The notes: generated by a model not told the origin, from the sequence alone. A stretch of 64,000 bases of DNA from Sinotaia quadrata (GCA_028829895.1 CM054181.1:34458259-34522258); one strand, 5' to 3'. Positions 31,102 through 44,310 are shown, counted from the first letter of the stretch. Numbers and translations: made by a program.

Positions 31102-32526
31102 TGTCAGGGAAGTCTAGGCAAATTATGCTGTTATGAAACATTATTTTTTATTTTATTAATGTTTCATTAACTATCTTTATTTAATTGTGAGAAGTATATT
31201 TCCACTAGTCGGATCATGTGTTAATGGTGTATGTAGGTCGCTCAAAGGGTGAAGGAAAAGGCCATTAACCGGATACGAGATGCCCATATTTGGTCACTTG
31301 CATTCCAGATCATGATGAATGTTAATCTGCTAGCTGAGTCCATTTATATATAGCCGTGAATGAATTAAATTCCTCAGACGCACCCATTTCACAGTACCCA
31401 CAACCAAGGGCAGATAATCGCATCTATTTTGACCACGCACGAATAGTACAAAGTGGTAAATATAAGTTGACTTCTCTAAATTATTGTATTTCGTATTTGT
31501 AGAATGTTATGTAAAATATTTATATAGGTGTTAAAAGATTATGTGATTAATGTATTTTTCTCACAGAAGCTAAGTGGCATTAGCGACTGATTGAAATTTT
31601 GTAGAAATGATAGATAACATAAGCACATGTATTTGCTATGTTCACGCTTGTTAAACCATTTGTAGCCAGTAGCGCTAACAGAGAGATAAATGATTGTTTA
31701 ATAAGCATCACTGTGAACTGCTTGCTAATTATATTATATTGAGAAATTATACAATTGTAAAAGGAAATCATTTTATCCATTTGTAAATATTTTATTGACT
31801 TAAATTGTAAGTTGTCATGTAAGTTAACTATTAGAGATTGGTAAAGAGTGAGTCTATCACTGCCATCACAAAGCCATACGATTGTTCATTTTAATAGGGT
31901 ACTATGGAAAATGATGTTATTCATTATAGCCAATCTCGGGAACTACCCCAAGCCCGATGATAACCCTCTGAGGACGACGCCAGGAGTTCTTATCCGATGT
32001 TGGCTTGACCGTAACGGAAGACAACTGCCGTGTGACGTCGAGACTCTTGTAGCAGAATAGACAACAGCAGCTCTTCAAAAGACTCTAGTTAAATGTGCTC
32101 AAAACGATAAATGAACTGAACAGACCCTCAAATATGTAAATAGCAATCGAGCTAGGCGGTATAGATGAACTCATGAAGTTTCCGCATATTAACTCATGTT
32201 CTTTTTATTATGATTTGCTATTCAATTTCATTTGTTATCTTTACCCATTGTTACATAATTTGCTGTAACCAACTGGAAGCTAGATGGGGGCTGAGCCGGA
32301 GAAATAGAATCATAGTTCTTAATTAATAGATAAAGGGGAAGATAACGTTGCTAGCTTGGGCACGTCAAAAATCAGGCGATGTGTCATTGCATAATAGCCT
32401 GATCTCTGGTATACTGGTAGAAGATAGGTCAGGCCGTCCGGCTGTCGCTATTATTAGAAGTTAATTAATAACCAATATTGATATTTGGGAATCTAAAATA
32501 GGACAGTCGTTAAACATAACCAGACA
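31102..32526. mobile_element. Insertion inside a minisatellite, probable solo LTR (about 1425 bp)
   Basis: The minisatellite on both sides is the same, so 31102-32526 is an insertion. It starts TGTCAGGG and ends CCAGACA, giving the TGTC...GACA short inverted ends typical of LTRs. A TATA-like tttatatatag lies at 31340. No reverse transcriptase or integrase reading frame is present, as expected for a solo LTR. A clear target duplication was not found (left gtcat, right gtgat is near but off by position). A frame at 31848-32060 matches no family I recognise. Other insertion types cannot be excluded. Confidence 0.55.
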
Positions 32527-33055
32527 CGTGATAGTCCTTCAAACCAGAAAAGTGAAATCACTAACTGTCCTTCAAAGGGAAAAGAGAAATTCCAACTGCC
32601 CATCAAACCAGAAAAGAAAAACCACTAATTATCCTTCAAACCCAGAAATCACTAATTTTCCTTCAAACCAGAAAAGATAAATCACTAACTGTCCTTCAAA
32701 CCAGAAATCACTAATTGTCCTTCAAACCAGAAATCACTAATTGTCCTTCAAACCAGAAATCACTAATTGTCCTTCAAACCAGAAAAGATAGATAAATCAC
32801 TAACTGTCCTTAAACGAAAAAAGAGAAATCACTAATTGTCCTTCAAACCAGAAAAAATAAATCATTAATTGTCCTTCAAACGAAAAAAGAGAAATCACTA
32901 ATTGTCTTTCAAACCAGGAAAGGGAAATCACTATTTGTCTTTCAAAACCAGGAAAGATAAATCTCTATTTGTCATTCAAAGGTGACAAGAGAAAGCACTA
33001 ATTGTCCTTCAAACGCTAAAAGAAAAGCCTCAATGTCCCTTTAAACTTCAAACAG
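32527..33055. repeat. Minisatellite (gaaatcactaattgtccttc), right part, about 17 units
   Basis: Units of 24-33 bp: caaaccagaaaagataaatc then actaattgtccttc. A unit near 32940-32980 closely resembles the one broken at 31101. Confidence 0.92.
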
Positions 33056-33269
33056 AAATCGCAAAAATCTATTTACTTTCATTGTCTAATTAGGGCTTGT
33101 TGTTGTTTTTTTTAAATACCTATTCTTACGCTCAATTTGAACTTGCGGAGTAAACAGTCTCTGAAGATTCTCACTATATATTTTTTTTTATTAATAAAAA
33201 AAAAAATATCGCAATTGGTACAACAATTATTTATGATGAATGAAAGGCATTGCGTCTCAAATTACGGTA

Positions 33270-33420
33270 TGTGAGAGCCAACCACGGCAACTTCAAAGCC
33301 CTTCTATCTTCGCCGGCGCCTGTAGCTACCTGTTTTGCAAGACAGGCTTGTTAGGGTCAGAGGTTACCACGTCCATGCACTGAAGTCGAGCTACACTGAC
33401 TGGTGAATGGAATATGAATA
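33270..33420. promoter_or_regulatory. GC-richer unique island with TTCAAAG block
   Basis: Contains cggcaacttcaaagcc at 33285-33300, identical over 16 bp to 58480-58495, then a cgccggcgcc palindrome. Non-repetitive inside this window and surrounded by AT-rich DNA. Regulatory role is inference. Confidence 0.3.
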
Positions 33421-33454
33421 GAGCGCAATAAGCACTGGCTAAATAGCAACCTTT

Positions 33455-33615
33455 GGCTGGGTGTCATCAAAATGTCTGTCATACAACATTCTAGTTAAGT
33501 AACGATATGTTTCGGTGTCATCGAAAGTTGTCTTGTACAACATTGTAGTTAAGTAACACTATGTTTGGACGTCGTCAAAATGTCTGTCATACAACATTCT
33601 AGTGAAGTAACAATG
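33455..33615. repeat. Minisatellite, about 57 bp, three copies
   Basis: aatgtctgtcatacaacatt followed by ctagttaagtaac and tatgttt. Confidence 0.9.
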
Positions 33616-34139
33616 CATTTCGAGACAGCGGGCAAAGGGCTGTGCATTTAATGTGGCAGGTGACGCGATATCAGTGTGGACCACAACAATGATGACAAAA
33701 TTTAAATTAAACAAATATTTGATGGCACCTGAATTAGTGTCTAGTACTACAGTAAACTTTAGCTTGGGAAAAAACAGAATGTCTATGTGTCGTGCCGTGT
33801 TGGGACCATCGTTACACTTGTTATGATTAAACCACAAGAATACCTGTTAATACAGGTTTACAAGAATAAATATAAATTTATATCAAATAAAATATTACAT
33901 TTCTTTTAAGGAATAAACAAACAAATACTTTTGTGGACAGTAATTTGCAAATTTGATTAAGCATGTAGCAGTCAAGACTGTACAAATCTACACTTCACAT
34001 ATGTGAAATTACATCTTTCTAACTGTACAGAAGATACGGGGAGGGGGTGGGGGCGGGACGCCAGGGAAGAGAGGAGAGAGAGAGGAAACAGAAGCGTTTG
34101 GCTAGCTGTCATAAAATGTGCTGAGGACCGTTCTTTCTA

Positions 34140-34405
34140 GACACATTCCCATGGTATACCTATAACTTTAGTATATACCCAATGGTATACCTTTAACTTT
34201 AGTATACACCCAATGGTATACCTTTAACTTTAGTATACACACAATGGTATACCTTTAACTTTAGTATACACAAAATTGTATACCTTTAACTTTAGTATAC
34301 ACCCAATGGTATACCTTTAACTTTAATATACACCCAATGGTATTCCTTTAACTTTAGTATACACCCAATGGTATACCTTTAACTTTAGTATACACCCAAT
34401 TGTTG
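34140..34405. repeat. 31-bp minisatellite, eight copies
   Basis: aatggtatacctttaacttt followed by agtatacaccc. Confidence 0.95.
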
Positions 34406-34559
34406 AATATATTAGAATGACGTTACACAGCAGATGTACAATACAATTTCTCATTCCTACCTGTTTTAATGAAGTAACACATTATAAATTAAATATTACC
34501 TATTATATTGATTTGAACTCGTTTTAAATACAAATGCTGAAATTATTTAAAATGATATT

Positions 34560-34765
34560 GCCTACTAAACTTTTACATTGACCTGAAAACAAAAGGTAAA
34601 TACATATTAATATGAAAATACTACAATTACAGGTACAAAAAACAAAAAGTGAATGCATATTTAATATGAAAATACTACAATTACAGGTACAATTTCTCAC
34701 AGAAGATCGTGCTACAATTAAAGAAACAATCCCTTTAACAAGGTTGTGCTACAATCACAGGTACA
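34560..34765. repeat. Degenerate repeat (aaaatactacaattacaggt)
   Basis: Two good 62-bp copies at 34595-34690, then eroded units. Confidence 0.8.
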
Positions 34766-35159
34766 ATCTGATAAAAGCGTGAGTAAGGTACAAAGACATC
34801 TATAGATACTAATTTTTTCTCTCTTATATTTATCTTCATCATTAATATATTTATTATCTTGCATCTTTCATTGTGTGTTTTGATGATCTTTTTCACTCAA
34901 ACAAGAATTTCAACGCACTTTGTAATGGAACCAAAAACTGTTCTATCAGAGTAACACCTCAATATAGTAAGCAAATAAGTGTATAACGATTCTATCGTTC
35001 CTTAGAGTAGAAAGGTTAAACAACATTTCACACAAAGATCGAAGATAAACAACTAACACAGCGTGTTTAATCAGTCATTTAACTCTGTTCTGATTAATTG
35101 CTGTTTCATTTTTTTCAATATTTCAAGATTATTAAAGTACATGGCATGATGACACGGAG

Positions 35160-35515
35160 ATTATATTCTAAAAGACATGAACAATACCTAGCAGTGATGA
35201 CACAGACATTATAGTCTGAACGACATGAAAACTATCAAGCAGTGATGACACAGACATACGAACTCGACCAAGCAGTGTTGACTCAGACATTACAGTCTGG
35301 ACCACTTGCAAGAAACGAACTCTACCATCCAGTGATGACACAGGTATAGTGTGAAAGAAACGAACTCTACCATCCAGTGATGACACAGATATAGTGTGGA
35401 AGAAACGAAATATACCATCTAGTGATGACACAGATATAGTGTGAAAGAAACGAACTCTACCATCCAGTGATGACACAGATATAGTGTGGAAGAAACGAAC
35501 TTTGCGATCCATTTA
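35160..35515. repeat. 45-bp minisatellite, about seven copies
   Basis: aagaaacgaactctaccatc then cagtgatgacacagatatag and tgtgg. Its minus strand is open with 15-residue repeats only because the period is divisible by three. Confidence 0.93.
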
Positions 35516-36945
35516 ATATACTAAATGCATTTCTAAAAATAGCAGCAATAGGACTTAACCGAAATCATCACTTCAAAACACATTTCAGCTTAAGGTGGAG
35601 TTCAACTCAGATCCTCCTTCACCCTCAAATACGTTAATGAAATATTTGATAAAATATTTATGAAATATTTCCAGTCATTGAGATATCTGGGCATCAAACG
35701 ACAGTAGTCTCTTGTCATGTCACATGTAGAGCAAGAGAGCAATAGTAGAGGTGAAACAGCTCTGTTGGCAACAATCGAAACCACAAAACACTCGTGTTCA
35801 AGAGTACTGCCAAGACTTAATGACTACTGTACTATGAGTTCAGCACGCTACCTGCTGCAGAAAAATCAAATGCTGCTTGTTCATTTCATTCGAAGAATTT
35901 CTAGAACTCGACACTCAACTCTATCTTCTCCATTCCACACATAACTGCCTGTTCACTATACTGCCTGGCAGTTCACTGCACTACCTGTCTATTCAATCTG
36001 GTTGGCTGTTCACTAGAGAAACAGAGGAAGCCTCCTCTCAGAGCTCTTGTACTGAGTAACTCCAGCCCAAAGTACTTGTCCGGCCACAACCATGTACATA
36101 TTCCGTCTTGACAGTAGCACTCCTTTGTCACTCGTATTCTTAATGTCCCCATCATGAGGACGACAACATGCGTCAATTCTTTTTCATATCGAAAGTCCCG
36201 CCACCTGGAACAAACTACTTCTAGAAATCAGTCACACTATAGCATCTGGTCTACTCTGGTGTGTTTTTTGTGTCAGGTCTGGTCCTCCTCTAAGGTGTTG
36301 TTCTACGTTACATATGTAACGTGTGTTACATTTTTATTTTTGTACCATGATCCCCGGTATTCAGGACTTACGTCCTAGTGTATGTTTTAATAATATGTTT
36401 ATTTTGTATCGTATGTTACTGTGTGAATTCAGTGTTGTACTTGAATTATTTTTTTACTGAAAAGACACCATTATGGTACAAATGTCCAAAGGACTGATGA
36501 ATGCTCTTTCGTGTTAATTTACGGATAAATCATTCTCGTATTTAATTTTATAATTGTAAAACTATTCTCATAATTCTATAATATAAATTTCTTTCTCTTA
36601 ATATACAAAAGCATGAATTGTTTATACTTAACATAAATTAGAGTTCTTTGACTATAAATTGAGTTCTTTGTTTACTACTGGAAACTAGTAGTTTAGTTTA
36701 TATTACTTCTATAACGTTACTAACAAATATTTAATTTGCATCACAAGCTATTTTATTTTCAAGACAATTCTCTTTTTGAATCTGTATTAAGCATGTGCAC
36801 AGATGATGGTTATAATTATCTCTCAAATGGCCGAGTGATTAAGGCTGAAGAGGTGAAAGGGCTGAAACACAGAGCAAAATCATTCATCGAATATAGATCA
36901 CATGATTGGGATATATGAGTGATGAAAGTGATGAACCATCTGGTG
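35516..36945. other. Upstream region, unique, no gene supported
   Basis: 36060-36300 is less AT-rich and could be a decayed retroelement end, but the similarity I could see is too weak to name. The rest is AT-rich unique sequence. Confidence 0.45.
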
Positions 36946-37105
36946 AAATCATCCATCGGATACAGTTAACGTGACAGGGTCTCTGGGTGGTGAAAGGATT
37001 GAATAATTGACGTGTTCAACTTAAAGGATTAAGATGTGACAGGGCTTCTGGTTGGTGAAAGAATTGAGAAATTGACGCGTTCAACTTCTAGGGTTGAGAT
37101 GACAT
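36946..37105. repeat. Degenerate two-to-three copy repeat
   Basis: gtgacagggYtctgg, tggtgaaagRattga and ttgacgYgttcaactt recur with a spacing of about 62 bp. Confidence 0.8.
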
Positions 37106-37436
37106 GACGGGACACAGGTGAAAGAGGACTGATAAAAATAATCGATATGGTAGAGTGGGGCCAAAATAAGAAAACTGACTCATTTTAAAAAACATTATAG
37201 ATTAACTCAAATGATAAAGAGGTGATTAACTCGCTCAGAAAAAAATATGGTTAGTTAGATGTGTAGCCCTGATGAAGAAGTTTCGAAAAAATAAATGTTA
37301 TTTTTGTAGAAAGGCAACTAAAAGCAAAATATATTTTAAAAATTGTGTTGATACTTTTACTCGCAGAAAGAAGGAAACAACACAGAATGGATAAAAAGAG
37401 AGATAAATAAAAAAATGAAGACAGTGTTAAATCAAA

Positions 37437-37438
<2 letters not shown>

Positions 37439-37472
<34 letters not shown>
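37439..37472 (+). repeat. (CA)n microsatellite
   Basis: About 17 CA units. Confidence 0.97.
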
Positions 37473-37478
<6 letters not shown>

Positions 37479-38164
37479 AGAGAGAGTGGGGCAAACCCTG
37501 ACAGAGGGATTTATAGATTTACGTTGCACGCGTGCGAGTGGTAGTTAGTGAGAAGGAATTAAATATAAAATACATTAAGATAGGAGAGAGGGGGGTAGAG
37601 TTGTAAACAACACATATTTGGAGAGATTTAAACACACACAGGGCTACAAAAAGAGTAGAGAGAGAAAGATACAAACACCAGTACAATATGAAAATGTTCG
37701 ACAGACTGTTTGTACTTACCTTAACATATCACTGGGACGTCACAAGATCAGGTCACCATGCGATATATGATCCTGGTGTTGAAGTCAAGTTTCCAGGGAA
37801 ACGAGTGCATAGTCAGCGGAAATTGGTGTTGTTCCTGTCCACCAGCACAATTCACATCAAAATTTGTCTAACAAAATTAAAATAGTTAGTTCAAATGTTG
37901 TAATCCATATTGACGAAACAACAACAAAATACAAAACCACAATACTTTAAAAATATTATGCATTCTGATAAAAGCTGACGTGGAAAACAAGTCAGAAATA
38001 CGAGGTATGTGCACGAGGTGTGATATGTGTTCTCATTCTATATATATATATTTTGCTATCTATTTTCTCACATACATTATTTTTTTTTATTTCGTCACCA
38101 GCCATTGCTCTTCTGCTAGCAAGTGTCAACTCACGACAAGTCAGAAGTCAGAAGTTGGAAAGAA

Positions 38165-38430
38165 GTATTAATGAAAGAACTTGGAGTGGATGACTAAAGA
38201 TAGAGAGCCGCCAGTAGGAAATACTTTGAATGGATGACTAAAGTTAGAGAACCGCCAGTAGGAAATACTTTGAATGGATGACTAAAGATAGAGAACCGCC
38301 AGTAGGAAATACTTTGAATGGATGACTAAAGATAGAGAACCGCCAGTAGGAAATACTTTGAATGGATGACTAAAGATAGAGAACCGCCAGTAGGAAATAC
38401 TTTGAATGGATGACTAAAGATAGAAAGCTG
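38165..38430. repeat. 44-bp minisatellite, six copies
   Basis: aatactttgaatggatgact then aaagatagagaaccgccagt and agga. Every unit pairs ACCGCC with CTTTGAA 13 bp downstream (see findings). Confidence 0.94.
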
Positions 38431-38454
38431 AGAAACTGGGAAATGCCTTATAAC

Positions 38455-38625
38455 TTATACTTGATGCCACTTGGTGTCGTTGGTGATACCTGAAAAAATC
38501 ACTAAATTTAAATACTTGATGCCACTTGGTGTCGTTGGTGATACCTGAAAAAATCACTAAATTTAAATACTTGATGCCACTTGGTGTCGTTGGTGATACC
38601 TGAAAAAATCACTAAATTTAATTCA
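38455..38625. repeat. 55-bp minisatellite, three copies
   Basis: acttgatgccacttggtgtc then gttggtgatacctgaaaaaa and tcactaaatttaaat. Copies are identical apart from the last edge. Confidence 0.95.
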
Positions 38626-39129
38626 ATTTTAATTACGTGTATCGTTGTTATGCAAGTGTATGATTGCATGCTTTGAGTTAAAATGCAATAAGTGCGAGTG
38701 CCCCTGACATTACTTGCAGCAGGTCATGTGGACGTAAGCATTAGATGTAAATGAACAGTAGCATGTGTATTGTTCCCTGCAAAATCAGAGTTCTGAGAGA
38801 AAATCTGTTATTAAACAGTCACATGACAGAATTAACAAAAAATGAGAGGCTGTGAATTTTAGTCCTTCACATCCAAACTTTGCTGCAGCAAGATCACATT
38901 TATGTTACAGGTTGGAGATGTACGTTGACCTATAGTCTGTTCTTAGAATTATATATATATGAAGAAATATTAACTTGTGGTGAATACGATAAAATGATTA
39001 TTAATTTCCACTTTCTTACAGGTGTATGAAGAATTAAGTTAACATTATTTAACTCTTACTTTCCTTATAAATTTTGACTAGAGTGTACTGGGGTATAAAT
39101 CTCTATTAAAGCTGCTTTTAGGATGGGAA

Positions 39130-39240
39130 TTAACTAATCAAGGTCAGGAACTCACTATTCAAAGCTAGGATCCAACTATTCAAGGTCAGGAACTCACTAT
39201 TCAAAGCCAGGATCTAACTATTCAAGGTCAGGATCTAACT
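39130..39240. repeat. Short repeat (ggtcaggaactcactattca)
   Basis: Units of about 21 bp alternating ggtcaggaactcactattca and agcYaggatcYaactattca, roughly five copies. Confidence 0.88.
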
Positions 39241-39399
39241 AGTGTCAGAAGCGAACGTCAAAGCTGGGACAGAAAGAAAGAATCCTTCCATGTGAAACTT
39301 GGTTTATGGAAAACTAATATGATGATCTATTAACATGTGGAACAAGTCTTGGTTTGACCACTTTTTTGATGTATGACAGATCTTTCAGAGACTAGTGCT

Positions 39400-39780
39400 G
39401 GAAAGGAGATTGTTGAGAGATCTGCTGGCGGGCTGATGCTGATAAGATCTTTCAGAAACTGGTGTTGGTAAGAGGGACCTATGAGAGACGTGCTGGTATG
39501 GAGATCTATGAGAGACGTGCTGACATGGAGATCTTTCCGAAACTGGTGCTGGTATGGAGATCTTTCAGAGAATGGTGTTGGTGTGGAGATCTATGACAGA
39601 ATGATGTTAGTGTGGAGATCTATGAGAGAATGATGCTGGTGTGCAGATCTAAGAGAGAATGATGCTGGTGTGCAGATCTAAGAGAGAATGGTGCTGGTGT
39701 GCAGATCTATGAGAGAATGGTGCTGGTGTGCAGATCTATGAGAGAATGGTGCTGGTGTGCAGATCTATGAGACTGACGTT
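39400..39780. repeat. 29-bp minisatellite, about 12 copies
   Basis: gatctatgagagaatggtgc followed by tggtgtgca; left copies are diverged, right copies almost identical. Confidence 0.93.
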
Positions 39781-40095
39781 AGAGAGCTATGAGAAACAGT
39801 GCTAATGTGGAGAGAAGAGAGTGCATATATACTAAGAGCTATGAGAAACAGTGCTAGTGTGGAGAGAAGAGAGTGCATATGTACTAAGAGCTATGAGAAA
39901 CAGTGCTAATGTGGAGAGAAGAGAGTGCATATATACTAAGAGCTATGAGAAACAGTGCTAGTGTGGAGAGAAGAGTGCATGTGTACTAAGAGCTATGAGA
40001 AACAGTGCTAGTGTGGAGAGAAGAGAGTGCATATGTACTAAGAGCTATGAGAAACAGTGCTAGTGTGGAGAGAAGAGAGTGCATATGTACTAAGG
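39781..40095. repeat. 52-bp minisatellite, six copies
   Basis: agagctatgagaaacagtgc then tagtgtggagagaagagagt and gcatatgtacta; one copy is two bases shorter. Confidence 0.94.
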
Positions 40096-41035
40096 TGATG
40101 TGCAAACAAAACTACAGGGAAATAATTGTTGGATGATTTGTGTCATTTACTAATTTTGATTATTTTTTTAGTCCCTTTATGGATGGAACAGGTCAATAAA
40201 CATTTTGATAGCTGAACAGGTTAGTGTTTGATTGGCCAGTAGACTTTTCTTTGATTATTGAAGAGAGTGGAAGACTATAAAAAAAAAGCCAAAAGCCACC
40301 TGTATAACTTGTAGGCTGGTTAAGGATTTTTTATGTTCATTAGTGTTTGATCCTAAATAAATATTTATAATTGTGATTAATATTATTTTAGCATAATTAA
40401 ATTCTAATAAGCTGGTGCACTGACATCAATGCCAGAATGTTTTAATTTATATTAAATTAATTTCATACCTGTTTGTTTAGTCTTTTTGTTAAGCGTAATA
40501 TATTGTCCCGTTAGTGTCCTATAATTAGCACTGTCCCAATTACCTGGTAGTTAATCTGCCTGGAGGTTGGAGAAAAAGTTGCCACTATAGATAGGAAGAG
40601 ATCATAGGGAAACTAATTTCCATTAAGTCAGAGGGTTGGTTCTAAACGTTAAAGCTTTCGAGATATGATTTGCTGATATCCGTTTGATTAATAAAAAGCT
40701 CTTATTTATTTACCTTTAGAAAAATCTCCTTTCAGATTGGTATAAATACTAATAACATGCTTTAACCTTTAAGGATCAAGCATTCATTTTAAACTTACTT
40801 TAAACCAGAATGTTCCAGACAACTCACTAAGCCAATCAATCAAGTGCAGTTCAGTCACGTGAACAAATGTACCAGAAACTCATCTGGAATTCATTTAGTC
40901 AAATGCAGCTGACCATTTTGGCTCCCAAATGAAATTTTACAACTAAGACGTATCTACTTATTTTTAAAACTACAGAGACTTTGTTTAAAATTTCTTTTCA
41001 TTATCAACACGTGCCCTGGGGGGAGCCGTGTTAAT
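40096..41035. other. Upstream region, AT-rich unique sequence
   Basis: No repeat, exon or mobile element could be supported. Confidence 0.6.
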
Positions 41036-41039
41036 TTGA

Positions 41040-41345
41040 TACTAGATTATAAACCAACGTCAGACCTGAATTGATACTATATATAGATCATGGACCAATG
41101 TCAGGCTTGATTTGATACTATATATAGATCATGGACCAATGTCAGGCTTGATTTGATACTATATATAGATCATGGACCAATGTCAGGCTTGATTTGATAC
41201 TATATATAGATCATGGACCAATGTCAGGCTTGATTTGATACTATATATAGATCATGGACCATGTCAGGCTTGATTTGATACTATAAATATATATATAGAT
41301 CATGGACCAATGTCAGGCTTTTGATACTATATATAGATCTTGAAC
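41040..41345. repeat. 41-bp minisatellite, about seven copies
   Basis: tttgatactatatatagatc then atggaccaatgtcaggcttga. Each unit carries the palindrome CTATATATAG. A related pair with about 60 bp spacing follows at 41375-41475. Confidence 0.93.
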
Positions 41346-41509
41346 TTGATTGGACACATATATGATGGAACCAATGTCAGCTTTGATTTAATAATATACT
41401 TAGGGTAGGGTACAATTATCAATGTCAGCTTTGATTTAATAATATACTTAAGGTAGGGTACAATTATCAATAAGGAATAAATAAATATGTGCGTGCGAAA
41501 ATGTGCGAT

Positions 41510-41860
41510 GTCTTTAACAGCAGTTCCTTCCAGCTGATGAGAGTAAAATTGCTCCCTCAGTTACTCGTTTTCCCACAGTCTCACTTGCTCCTTCATTCCA
41601 TTGCCAATCCCCCCTCCCCCCCCCCCCTCAACCTCGATCGGCGCTAGTCCGTTTTGTCCGAGCAAAGCGTGGCGGCAAGTGCGCGAGTCTTTGATGGTGG
41701 CTAATTGGCCCTTGCACACTCACAGCCTGTCCCACGGTCGGCCTTTTGGGCTTTGAAGATGACTACGTTGACAAACACGCGAGTGGCGCTTGCTGCTAGC
41801 GGTTCACACAAACTTGACTGGAAGACACTGAAACTAGAGACGGGGAACACAAAAATAACA
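41510..41860. promoter_or_regulatory. GC-richer CpG-bearing island with two TCF/LEF-type motifs and a CCAAT box
   Basis: Non-repetitive, with CTTTGAT at 41689-41695, CTTTGAAG at 41751-41758 and, in reverse, CCAAT near 41706. It lies 14.5 kb upstream of exon 1. It could be a promoter with a non-coding first exon or an enhancer; I found no decisive splice donor. Confidence 0.35.
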
Positions 41861-41964
41861 CGCGGTACTTTTTACGAAGAAATCAATATTTACATTATTA
41901 AATTTTGCAACCGTGCTTTATAAGCTTCTACTGCTTATCCATCCTTGCCCCTCTCCCACTATCA

Positions 41965-41991
41965 CACACACACACACACACACACACACAA
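41965..41991 (+). repeat. (CA)n microsatellite
   Basis: About 13 CA units. Confidence 0.96.
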
Positions 41992-43135
41992 AGTGGACGT
42001 GCGCGCGTGTTGTCTTCCCTGCGTCCCGTCTGACCCCTCTCTGTAGTAAGAATTTTAGTAGTGTTCAAATACTATACTCCTTTGTCACACCACGTGTCAT
42101 GTTTGACTATAAATATCAACGCGAATATTATGCGAAATATATCTATTTCTGATATTGCATCTCATTTCAGCCAAGTACCTGCCATCAAATTTCTACAGTT
42201 AAGATAACTAAACTCTTCTATCTTTCCAAGAAACAAGCAAGCAGCCATCTGTATCAGAATCATGTCCGGCTGCGCACGCCAAAGATATTGGCAGCTGAAA
42301 TTTGAAAAATATAAGGTCGTCCGATAGCCATCGCACCCAAGAGCACACGACTCTCCCCAATCTCACTCCCAGAAGAATAAAAATCGCTCTCACGGTGTTT
42401 ATTCTCTATAAAATCAGCGAAAGATGCAAAGAAAAAAAAATATTGATTTTAATTAATGGGTTAAACTTATTTACAGAATAAAAGTTAGTTACTAAATTAT
42501 ATGCTTTAAAATAAAATGGAGTCACTCTCAATCATGCTCAAAAATACCATAGTGCTGTTTTAATGTGTAATGATTTAATGTAACCATTCTATCAACTTCC
42601 TGTGCATTCCAACAATCAACAGCTTCTGAGATTAACTGAAGAAACACTCGACGCGTTCCAGCTGTTGTAGTTCAGTGGTGTTTAGTCACAGACTGTCCGA
42701 GACTTCTGAATAACTCTTAATCATGCGTCCAACAGATCCGATGAACTAAATATTACAACGAATGAATACTTAAGCACTCGTGAACATTTTTGGATTTGCA
42801 ATTCTAATTCATGCCGTACTGCCTAAACCCGCAATGGCGATTTTCTTTGGTCATGTTTGTCAAGAGTAATACGTTGTCAGTTATAGGAACCGTTGGTAGT
42901 GATAATATTTTTTACATGTGTCTTATCTGAAGTCATGTGATTTGTTGACTAAAAACGGGACTCGCGAAGGTTAATAACTTGAGCCTACAACAACGTCCAT
43001 TTCCTTTTATGTTTAAGATATCTCATGTCTCATCCTGTGTGAACACGTTTACAAATACACAATAAATTTTTTGTCGCTTACGTGAAGGAAGAACATAAGG
43101 TTAGTTATTTAAAGACCACTTTCATGTTTGTGTCA
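41992..43135. other. Upstream region, unique
   Basis: Moderately AT-rich and non-repetitive. No coding or structural feature supported. Confidence 0.55.
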
Positions 43136-43139
43136 ATCA

Positions 43140-43465
43140 GTGTTAAGATTATAGATCATGTTTGTTAAGGTTATAGATACAGGTAAGATTTATTATTGTT
43201 TTTTTTATTATATATATATATATAGGTCGTGTATGTTAAGGCCATAGAGCTACGAGTTTTTTTTATGGTTAAAGATATGGGTTAGGTTTGTTAAGGTATA
43301 GATATGGATCAAATTTGTTAAGGTATAGATATGGATCAAATTTGTTAAGGTTATAGATATGGATCAAGTTTGTAAGTTATAGAGATATGGGTCGAGTCTG
43401 TTAAGTTATAGATATGGATCAAATTTGTTAAGGTTATAGATATGAATCAGGTTTGTTAAGGTAAT
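43140..43465. repeat. 28-bp-type degenerate minisatellite
   Basis: gatatggatcaaatttgtta then aggttata in roughly ten eroded units, with a (TA)n run near 43210. Confidence 0.88.
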
Positions 43466-43689
43466 AGGTCAGAGCCGAGGGGCGTGGAGGCCGGCTGATC
43501 TATTCATTATTGTCTTTACAATACCCCTTGAATCGATATGCTTCAACGTGAAAAGGGAGGCTATTAATGCACACTTAGGGCACCACTTGAAGTAGAATTC
43601 CGAATGATGACAAGCTACAAACCTATACAAATGCACAAGAAATACAAATGATGACGAACTACAAGCCCATAACAAAGCACAAGAAGATT

Positions 43690-44200
43690 ATCCTTCACTT
43701 ATTGCATATACCAGACAGATTACAGATCATGGACACTGCAAGCAAATACACCAGACAGATTACCGACCGTGGACGATGCATATATATAGAGACAAATCAT
43801 GGACATTGAATAAAAATGTACCAGACAGATTACAGATCCTGGACACTGCCTGCAAAAATATATCAGAGAGATTACAGATCATGACACATTGCCTATAAAT
43901 ATATCAGACAGATTACAGATCATGACACATTGCTTATAAATATATCAGACAGATTACAGATCATGACACGTTGCTTATAAATATATCAGACAGATTACAG
44001 ATCATGACACATTGCTTATAAATATATCAGAGAGATTACAGATCATGACACATTGCTTATAAATATATCAGACAGATTACAGATCATGACACATTGCTTA
44101 TAAATATATCAGACAGATTACAGATCATGGATGATGCGTATAAATAAGCCAGATAGATTAGTAATCAGGGACACTGAATATAAATATACCAGATGGATAA
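43690..44200. repeat. 41-bp minisatellite, about 12 copies
   Basis: agattacagatcatgacaca then ttgcttataaatatatcagac. Central copies (43860-44120) are near-identical; flanking copies decay outward. Confidence 0.94.
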
Positions 44201-44310
44201 GTTATCATAAACACTGCATAATTACAAAACATGACTATTCATAACTGTATACATCAGATTATATCTATCACGCGTTAAGTGTTGTTACGGAGCATGTAGG
44301 TTATACGCTA

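Noticed and set aside
31848..32060. 70-codon plus-strand frame inside the insertion
   Set aside because: Non-repetitive but matches no family I recognise, and sits within a presumed LTR.
35168..35512. Minus-strand frame with VRFFHTISVSSLDG repeats
   Set aside because: 45-bp minisatellite with no conserved domain.
36060..36300. Possible end of a LINE reverse-transcriptase reading frame (SPATWNKLLLEI...)
   Set aside because: Resemblance to the APxLWNSLP motif is weak, frames are broken, and no reverse transcriptase core was found.
38446..38510. Possible mini-exon on the minus strand between TTTTTTCAG and GTATAAG
   Set aside because: It is repeated exactly three times with the whole 55-bp array and has no partner exon.
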